A stretch of DNA of 64,000 nt from CALNBC01 sp040768925. Its GTDB lineage: Bacteria; Bacillota; Clostridia; Christensenellales; CALWSW01. Numbering within the stretch: the first letter of the stretch is position 1; each line of letters opens with the position of its first letter. The translations under genes and the position numbers were made by a program. Positions 58,971 through 64,000 of this stretch are shown here, piece after piece. The stretch covers positions 558,001 to 622,000 of the forward strand of contig JAXGLZ010000002.1 in NCBI GenBank assembly GCA_040768925.1, written 5' to 3'. Below the pieces are notes generated by a model. The model saw only the letters and a list, made by a program, of their open reading frames with translations, searched no databases and had not been told where the DNA came from.

Positions 58971-59884
58971 AGCAGCGGGATTCGCTGATCGTCGTCAAGG
59001 AGGAAAACGACCAGGACGCGGAATTGTTTTTGCGCACCGCGGCTCTGACCGAGGACGGCGCCGTCCTTTTCCCGGTCCGGCAGGGGGCGAAGGGCGTCGG
59101 CGCGGTCAGCCGTCACGCCTTCGCCACGCTGCGGGACGATCCCCTCTTTCTTTCGGAAAGCGGGGTTTATGCGATCACCTCCGACGGGGTGACCGACCAG
59201 CGCGCGGTGCAAAAGCGCAGCAGCCGGGTGGACGCGAAGCTCTGCGCCGAGGTCGGGCTTTCCTCCGCCGTTTCCGCCGTGTGGAACGGGTATCTGGTGC
59301 TCTGCGTGAACGAACGGTGCTACGTCGCGGACAGCAGGCAGAAAAGCGCAAGCGGCGAATCCTTCGAATACGAATGGTATTACTGGGACAACATCCCGGC
59401 AAGAGTCTTTTTGCCGCTGGATGGCGCGCTGTTTTTCGGCACGGAATCCGGCTATCTCGCAAGGTTCAACACGGACATCGAAACCGTTTCCCGCTACAGC
59501 GACGACGGCGCCCCCGTCACCGCCCGGTGGTCGACCAAGGCGGAATCCTTCGGGGATTTTACGGTGCGCAAAACCCTGCATAAGCGGGGCTGCGGGGTGA
59601 TGATCAAGCCCTATTCCCGCTCGGGGGTCGAGGTTTATTACCTGACCGAATCCTCCCACAAGGGGCTTTTGTGCTCCGCGAACATGGATATTTTCAACTT
59701 TTCGGACATGGATTTTTCCCGGGTGGACTTCAACACCCTGGACATGCCCCAGGTCAAGCCCTTCAACGCGAAAATCCGGCGGTTCAACATCATCCAGCTC
59801 GTCTTCGAAAACAGCAGGGCGGACGAGGGCTTTGGCATCTACGGCGCAAAGCTTTCCTTCTCGCCGGAAAACCATCTGAAATAG
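58922..59884 (+). pseudogene. 3' part of a phage virion (tail/neck) protein joined by deletion
   Basis: About 320 residues in a frame different from the terminase: TKIGSDTSAILGYLKQ, SESGVYAITSDGVTDQRAVQKRSS, VWNGYLVLCVNERCYVADS, ARVFLPLDGALFFGTESGYLARFNTD, and a beta-rich end (FNFSDMDFSRVDFNTLDMPQ). The repeat-like pattern suggests a beta-propeller-type virion protein. No start or ribosome site belongs to it, so it is a remnant. Portal, protease, capsid and most tail genes are absent. Confidence 0.7.
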
Positions 59885-59893
59885 GAGGAAGCC

Positions 59894-60811
59894 ATGCAAT
59901 ACACGATTCAAAAAGGCGACACCCTTTCAAAGATCGCCAGGCAAAACAATACCACGGTGGAGGCCCTGGCCGCCCAAAACAACATTAAGAACCCGAACAG
60001 GATCTACGCCGGGGACACGCTGATCCTCGGCGAAGAAGCAGCCGAAAGCGCCCCGGCCTATGCTGAGCCCACCGGCTTCGACGCCTTCCAGCAGGGGCTT
60101 TTGGGGCTTTCCGCCCCGGTTTACACCCCGCCGGACACAAGCCTTCAATACACCGCCGCGGCGAACAGCTACCGCGCCGCCCTCGATTCCGCCTACGCGA
60201 GGGAAAAAGCCGGCCTTGAGGCCCAGGCAAAGGCCCTTTCGGCGGAATACGAGAAGACCAGGAAAAACGCCTACGCCAATGCCCGGCTGAGCGCCGTCGG
60301 CAACAACGAGGCGATGGCCTCCCTGGGGCTTGCGGGCAGCCTTTATGCGGGGCCTTTGTCCGGCGCTTCGGAAAGCGGCAGAGTCCGGCAGGACGTGGCC
60401 CTGCGGGCGAACCTTTCGGAAGCGGACCGGCAGGAGCAGGCCGCGAAAGACACCATTGCCCAAAAGATCGTCGAAGCGGGGTACACGAAGGATGCGGAAC
60501 TCGCCAAGTGGCTGGCGGAGCTTTACGCCGCCCAGGCGGCCGCGGAGCAGCAGGCCGCGAAGGACGCTTACACCGCCGCCAGCGACCAGTACAAAACCCA
60601 GGTGGACCTCCTGCAAAGCCTTTTTAAAAACGCCATCACCCAGGGGGAATACGACCTCAAGGCCGCCAAGGAGAACGCAACGGCTTCCTCCTCAAAATCC
60701 GGCAAAAGCGGACAGTCTTCCCAGCGGGACAGCACGGCCCCCGGTTTGTTGTACGACATCATGAAGGGCCTCCTCGGCGGCGGCGGAACCGCGGTCAACA
60801 TGACGAAGTAG
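59894..60811 (+). CDS. LysM-domain phage structural protein
   Basis: 305 residues. N-terminal LysM (~1-47: YTIQKGDTLSKIARQNNTTVEALAAQNNIKNPNRIYAGDTLIL) binds peptidoglycan. The rest is Ala-rich and strongly helical (~95-285) with regular Gln/Lys/Glu coils (RAALDSAYAREKAGLEAQAKAL), and ends DIMKGLLGGGGTAVNM. ATG with AAATAGGAGGAAGCC upstream, 9 bases after the virion fragment. Likely a tail or internal virion protein. Confidence 0.8.
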   Translation: MQYTIQKGDTLSKIARQNNTTVEALAAQNNIKNPNRIYAGDTLILGEEAAESAPAYAEPTGFDAFQQGLLGLSAPVYTPPDTSLQYTAAANSYRAALDSAYAREKAGLEAQAKALSAEYEKTRKNAYANARLSAVGNNEAMASLGLAGSLYAGPLSGASESGRVRQDVALRANLSEADRQEQAAKDTIAQKIVEAGYTKDAELAKWLAELYAAQAAAEQQAAKDAYTAASDQYKTQVDLLQSLFKNAITQGEYDLKAAKENATASSSKSGKSGQSSQRDSTAPGLLYDIMKGLLGGGGTAVNMTK

Positions 60812-61184
60812 CGGCTTTTTTCAAAAAACGGACCGCCAAAAGGCAGCAGCCTTGGGAAAGGCCGAAAGCGCGGCCTGACGGCAAACGAACCGAATTTGCG
60901 GGCGGCCCCGCAAAACGGGCGGCAGGAATGTACGCGGCATACTCCAAAAAAGCGGCAAGCGCCATCAGCGTTTGCCGTCTTTTGTTTCTGCCCTGCCGGG
61001 GGAGATCTTCCGGCCGGCCGTCTTCATGCTCCAAGGCCATCCTATCCGGGCCAAAGGCGTTTACATACACTTCTTCCGCCAGCCGGTGCGTTCTTATCAG
61101 GCTTTGCGTGATCCTTCCCAGTTCATCGATCGCATCCGCCTGCGCCCCCGGCAACCGGCGGCACATTGCGGCATAATCCGGCAT
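60795..61184 (-). CDS. Hypothetical protein, possible phage accessory gene
   Basis: 129 residues. The first ~50 (MPDYAAMCRRLPGAQADAIDE, RITQSLIRTHRLAEEVYVNAFG) read like a helical domain; the rest is low in recognisable features and may be non-native. ATG at 61184 has GAGGGAATACGC upstream, and a promoter with direct-repeat operator lies just before it. Converges with the LysM gene, overlapping its end by 17 bases. No family recognised. Confidence 0.5.
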   Translation of the reverse strand: MPDYAAMCRRLPGAQADAIDELGRITQSLIRTHRLAEEVYVNAFGPDRMALEHEDGRPEDLPRQGRNKRRQTLMALAAFLEYAAYIPAARFAGPPANSVRLPSGRAFGLSQGCCLLAVRFLKKAATSSC

Positions 61185-61240
61185 GCGTATTCCCTCTTTT
61201 TTTACAGACGCTTTCGAAAACACGCTGGCATAGGCAGCCG

Positions 61241-61275
61241 GTAGCATGCATAGCCCAATAGTAGCACGCATAGCC
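61241..61275. promoter_or_regulatory. Direct-repeat operator: two GTAGCAYGCATAGCC copies
   Basis: 15-bp direct repeats at 61241-61255 and 61261-61275 (one difference), spaced 20 bp start to start, covering the -10 and start region of the minus-strand promoter. Probable binding site of the divergent HTH protein. Confidence 0.65.
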
Positions 61276-61286
61276 TATAACTTCAA
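61258..61286 (-). promoter_or_regulatory. Promoter of the 61184 gene
   Basis: Minus strand TTGAAG (61286-61281), 17-nt spacer, TACTAT (61263-61258). Confidence 0.55.
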
Positions 61287-61326
61287 GCAATTTCCTGTAG
61301 ACTTTGCGTAAAAAGGCGGTGATTTT

Positions 61327-61569
61327 TTGGATACGGTAACGGCAGTGCGAAACCGGATACTGCAATTGTGCGAAGCGCGCGGCATCAGCATCAACAAGCT
61401 GGCAAATCTGTCCGCGCTGCCGCCTTCGTCGATCAAAAACATTTTGTATGGTAAAAGCCAAAATCCAAAAATAGAAACGATCAAAATAATCTGCGACGGA
61501 CTGGGCATCACCCTGGGCGCGTTCTTCAGCACAGCGGAATTTGACCGGCTGGAGCAGACGGTCAAATAG
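61327..61569 (+). CDS. Small XRE-family HTH regulator
   Basis: 80 residues, a single HTH_XRE domain: VRNRILQLCEARGISINKLANLSALPPSSIKNILYGKSQNPKIETIKIICDGLGITLGAFF. This is the short Clostridial type that acts as a dimer without an effector domain. TTG start after AAGGCGGTGAT. Divergent from the hypothetical gene at 61184, with a direct-repeat operator between. Confidence 0.85.
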   Translation: MDTVTAVRNRILQLCEARGISINKLANLSALPPSSIKNILYGKSQNPKIETIKIICDGLGITLGAFFSTAEFDRLEQTVK

Positions 61570-61576
61570 GCCAGGC

Positions 61577-61604
61577 AAAAGCCCCGCCAACCGGCGGGGC
61601 TTTT
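61577..61604 (+). terminator. Terminator of the small HTH gene
   Basis: AAAAGCCCCGCC-AACC-GGCGGGGCTTTT, near-perfect, 8 bases after the stop. Confidence 0.9.
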
Positions 61605-61605
61605 G

Positions 61606-61895
61606 GGCGTCAAAGCGGCCTGCGGACCGCTTCGTCGGTTGGTTTTTCGCTGGCGCGTAAGGTCGTCGGCGCAGCCGACATCAATCCTTGTTGAAGCGCC
61701 GGAATCCGTGATTCCGGCAAAGGAAACTTCGGCCGCAAGTGACTGAAATAGCACGGCAAAACTGACGCCCCAGTCGTCCGCGCAGCCGATATCATTCCTT
61801 GACGAGGTGCCGAAATCATAGATTACGGCGCATGCCGCCGGTTTTGATTAAAGCTCAGGGGCCGCGGCCCCCGAACCCCGGGGAACGAGCTTTTT
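61606..61895. repeat. Dispersed intergenic repeat, locus C (inverted two-module copy)
   Basis: The reverse complement of repeat A over about 285 bases, including GTCAAAGCGGCCTGCGGACCGCTTCG at one end (split: GTCAAAGCGGCCTGCGG and CCGCTTCG), both hairpin modules, CAGTTTTGCCGT in the middle, and AGGGGCCGCGGCCCC at the other end. No gene inside. Confidence 0.8.
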
Positions 61896-61904
61896 TGACA
61901 GTCT

Positions 61905-61935
61905 GAGGCCCCGTCAAAACCGGCGGGGCCTTTTG
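61905..61935. terminator. Terminator for tmcAL (minus strand), possibly bidirectional
   Basis: AGGCCCCG / CGGGGCCT stem, 10 bases after the tmcAL stop; on the plus strand it is followed by TTTTGC. Confidence 0.65.
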
Positions 61936-61941
61936 CGGTCG

Positions 61942-63132
61942 TCAAACCGTGATCAGCGGCTCGGTAAAATCCCTTCCCGCCGCGCAGCGCCAGGAAAGGG
62001 CCGCGACGTCCGAAGCGCGGACGTCCAGATCATACAGCGCCCTGGCGTCTTCGCCCAAGTATTGCGCGTCCGCCTTTTTGACGATGACCGGCAGGCCCGC
62101 CCTGCGGGCAATCTCCCCCAGCAGCTCCTTCGCATCTTTTTTGACCCCCAGCACCCGAAGGTATTTCGGCCCTTCGTTGGCGACCGCCTGTTTTTCCTTG
62201 GTGATGCCGAGCAAAACGGCGCAGAGCATCCTTTTCAGCCTCGCGAGGGTATAGCGCCTGCTCTTGACAGAAAACAGCGCTTCGTTGAGGGTGGTCATGC
62301 CACCGGCCCTAAAAAGCGGGTATTCGATCCCCTCGTCCACCCCGGCGAACGCCGCCAGTTCTTCAGGGGTCTTTGTGCGCAGGGCGTAAAGCAGCGCCTG
62401 CTCCAGATCATCCATGCTGCCGCAGTGCAGTTTGCCCGCGTCTTCTGCGACGAACGCGGGAAGCGCGGCGAGGGCTTGCTCCCTTTCCTGCGGTTCTTTG
62501 GACAAAAGGGCCCGCCGAAAAGCCGAAGCGCTGGAAAACCTGCCGAAAAGCCCGGAATCGTTGTAATCCGCGCCCTGCCGACGCACGGTCGCCAGCCGCA
62601 CCTCCGGCGCGAAGGCCGAAACCGCCCGGGCATAGGAAAGCCCCAGCAGAAAATTCGGCTTTTGAACAAGGCGCGAAAGTTCCGGCGAAAGGGCAGCGAG
62701 CGCTTCCTGCTCCGCTTTCGCGTAGCTCATCCCCAGGGAAAGATTCGCCTTCACAAGGGAATCATATCTTTCATCCCCAAAGCAGCCGCAAAGGGCAAAA
62801 AGCTCCTCCCCGCCGCCGTGCTCGCAGCCGAAGGACAGGGCTTCGAGCATTCCCGTGGCGGCAAGGGTCCTCACCCCGCCCGCGGCGAATCCTGAAGCGG
62901 CCTGAAGGGCGTATGCGGCGGGAAGCTCAAAAACCACGTCCGCCCCGGCAATCAGCGCCCATTTTGCCCGCGCCCATTTGTCAAAGGCCGCGGCCTCGCC
63001 CCGCTGGACAAAGGCGCCGCTCATGACCACGGCGATGTGTTCGCAGCCCGAAACCGCCCGCGCCTTTTCAATCTGGTACGCGTGGCCAAAATGCAGCGGA
63101 TTGTATTCCGCGATGATTCCGCAAAGCGACAT
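61942..63132 (-). CDS. tmcAL: tRNA(Met) cytidine acetate ligase (TmcAL, YlbM)
   Basis: 396 residues. It acetylates the wobble cytidine of elongator tRNA-Met using acetate and ATP. The N-terminal nucleotidyltransferase-like fold has CGIIAEYNPLHFGHAYQIEKAR with the HxGH motif (HFGH), VVMSGAFVQRGEAA, and DVVFELPAAYALQAASGFAAGGV. ATG at 63132 has CGGAGGACGCC upstream. Head-to-head with pta, an arrangement often seen in Clostridia; acetyl-phosphate metabolism and this acetate-using enzyme adjoin. Confidence 0.94.
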   Translation of the reverse strand: MSLCGIIAEYNPLHFGHAYQIEKARAVSGCEHIAVVMSGAFVQRGEAAAFDKWARAKWALIAGADVVFELPAAYALQAASGFAAGGVRTLAATGMLEALSFGCEHGGGEELFALCGCFGDERYDSLVKANLSLGMSYAKAEQEALAALSPELSRLVQKPNFLLGLSYARAVSAFAPEVRLATVRRQGADYNDSGLFGRFSSASAFRRALLSKEPQEREQALAALPAFVAEDAGKLHCGSMDDLEQALLYALRTKTPEELAAFAGVDEGIEYPLFRAGGMTTLNEALFSVKSRRYTLARLKRMLCAVLLGITKEKQAVANEGPKYLRVLGVKKDAKELLGEIARRAGLPVIVKKADAQYLGEDARALYDLDVRASDVAALSWRCAAGRDFTEPLITV

Positions 63133-63235
63133 GGCGTCCTCCGATCGGGGCTTTTGGAAAGTATACCCCATGCGGATCGCGTATGGCAACCATGGAGAGG
63201 AAAGCGTCTCTTTTCGCGCAAAAAGGCCCAAATTG

Positions 63236-63264
63236 TTGCTTTGTCGGGTCCGATATACTATAAT
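63236..63264 (+). promoter_or_regulatory. Sigma-A promoter of pta
   Basis: TTGCTT (63236-63241), 17-nt spacer, TATAAT (63259-63264), 56 nt before the start. Confidence 0.8.
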
Positions 63265-63320
63265 GTCAATGCAGTTTTAGCATCATTTCAATATGAATTT
63301 TTTTACAAAGGAGATCAGTC

Positions 63321-64000
63321 ATGTCGTTCATAGAAAGCGTCGTTCAGCGCGCAAAGACTGCAAACAAGCACATCGTGCTTCCCGAGGGCAGGGAACCCAG
63401 GATCGTGCGCGCTGCGGCAATCGTCAAGGCCGAGGGAATCGCCACGCTTACCATACTTGGCAAGCCTGACGAAATCAGGAAAATAGCCGAAAAGGAAGGG
63501 GTTGACATCGCAGGCGTCGCGCTTGTGGAGCCCGAAACCGCCCCCAATTTTGCCGAGTATGCAAACGCGTTCTATGAACTGCGCAAGGCAAAGGGAATGA
63601 CCGAGGAAAAAGCGGTCGAGACCATGAAGGATCCCATGTATTACGGCACCATGATGGTCAAGATGGGCGCGGCGGACGGACTCGTCGCAGGCGCTCTTTG
63701 CACAACGGCGGACACGCTGCGCCCGGGTCTTCAGATCGTTAAGACCTCTTTGGGCGTGAAGACGGTGTCCTCTTCCTTTGTTATGGAGGTTCCAAACTGC
63801 GAATACGGGACGGAGGGCGTGCTGGTCTTTGCCGACTGCGCCATCAACATCGAGCCGACCGCGGAGCAGCTTGCGGACATTGCCATCGCCTCTGCGAAAA
63901 CGGCGAAAAACGTCGTCGGCATCGAACCGCGGGTCGCGATGCTTTCCTATTCCACCAAGGGCAGCGGCAAGGGTGAAGCGGTGGACAAGGTCGTCACCGC
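63321..64000 (+). CDS. pta: Phosphate acetyltransferase (5' part; runs off the window)
   Basis: 226 codons visible of an expected ~330. Interconverts acetyl-CoA and acetyl-phosphate, feeding acetate production. N-terminal VQRAKTANKHIVLPEGREPRIVRAA; MMVKMGAADGLVAGALCTTADTLRPGLQIV is family-typical; SSSFVMEVP and GVLVFADCAINIEPTAEQLADIA follow, and MLSYSTKGSGKGE is at the edge. ATG with AAAGGAGATCAGTC upstream. ackA would be expected downstream. Confidence 0.95.
   Translation, partial: MSFIESVVQRAKTANKHIVLPEGREPRIVRAAAIVKAEGIATLTILGKPDEIRKIAEKEGVDIAGVALVEPETAPNFAEYANAFYELRKAKGMTEEKAVETMKDPMYYGTMMVKMGAADGLVAGALCTTADTLRPGLQIVKTSLGVKTVSSSFVMEVPNCEYGTEGVLVFADCAINIEPTAEQLADIAIASAKTAKNVVGIEPRVAMLSYSTKGSGKGEAVDKVVT

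Noticed and set aside
57023..61605. Integrase or attachment sites for the prophage remnant
   Set aside because: No recombinase gene and no convincing direct repeat at the ends was seen.
1..64000. CRISPR array
   Set aside because: The repeats found are either long tandem (14967-15258) or dispersed, without short regularly spaced units, and no cas gene is present.

Overview
This 64 kb window looks like chromosomal DNA from an endospore-forming, GC-rich member of the Clostridia. The evidence is two alpha/beta-type small acid-soluble spore proteins (4737-5243), a tiny SpoVM-like gene (20033-20128), the Gram-positive gene order prpC-prkC-rsgA-thiN / rpmB / asp23-fakA and plsX / acpP-rnc / smc-ftsY, AGGAGG ribosome sites with many TTG and GTG starts, and vegetative sigma-A promoters. 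The family-level placement is inference. No rRNA, tRNA, IS element or CRISPR array was seen.

Layout. 1-8.2 kb: the 3' end of a secreted protein, mscL, a chemotaxis-type signalling protein fused to a PhnD-like ligand-binding domain, a HAD phosphatase, two SASP genes, a VOC protein and recG. 8.6-14.5 kb: a complete oligopeptide ABC transporter operon (oppABCDF) behind a good promoter. 14.5-17 kb: repeat-rich spacers around an iron-sulfur aldo/keto reductase. 17-31 kb: housekeeping core, with fakA and asp23 divergent from rpmB, then spoVM and a small membrane protein opposite a long, mostly overlapping operon priA-def-fmt-rsmB-rlmN-prpC-prkC-rsgA-thiN (replication restart, N-terminal formyl-Met handling, rRNA methylation, Ser/Thr phospho-signalling, ribosome GTPase, thiamine pyrophosphate).

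31-49 kb is almost entirely on the minus strand: SIMPL and DUF4349 envelope proteins, a DUF2156 protein, an overlapping chain lspA - lspA-like - rluD, an orphan peptide-binding lipoprotein, a lytic transglycosylase, coaE-polA, ftsY-smc, rnc-acpP and plsX. Terminators and promoters split the last block into separate units (plsX; acpP-rnc; smc-ftsY). The smc leader is closed by a perfect 14-bp inverted repeat.

49-56 kb: a cysteine-synthase-family gene, then a SorC-family regulator divergent from a three-gene catabolic operon (FGGY kinase, glycerol-1-phosphate-dehydrogenase-like enzyme, DeoC-family aldolase) whose substrate is not evident, then a frameshifted OmpR-type response regulator. 57-61.6 kb is a decayed prophage: CI-like repressor with operators, a sigma-like factor, terminase small subunit, a terminase large subunit fused by deletion to the 3' end of a virion gene, a LysM protein and a second HTH gene with a direct-repeat operator. 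61.9-64 kb: tmcAL and the start of pta.

The most notable items are the unlisted SpoVM-like gene and its neighbour, the MCP-PhnD fusion with a predicted cytoplasmic sensor, the lspA paralogue pair, the SorC/FGGY/G1PDH/DeoC operon, a three-stem inverted-repeat element at 16541-16813 and a dispersed intergenic repeat family (510-797, 19716-19906, 61606-61895).
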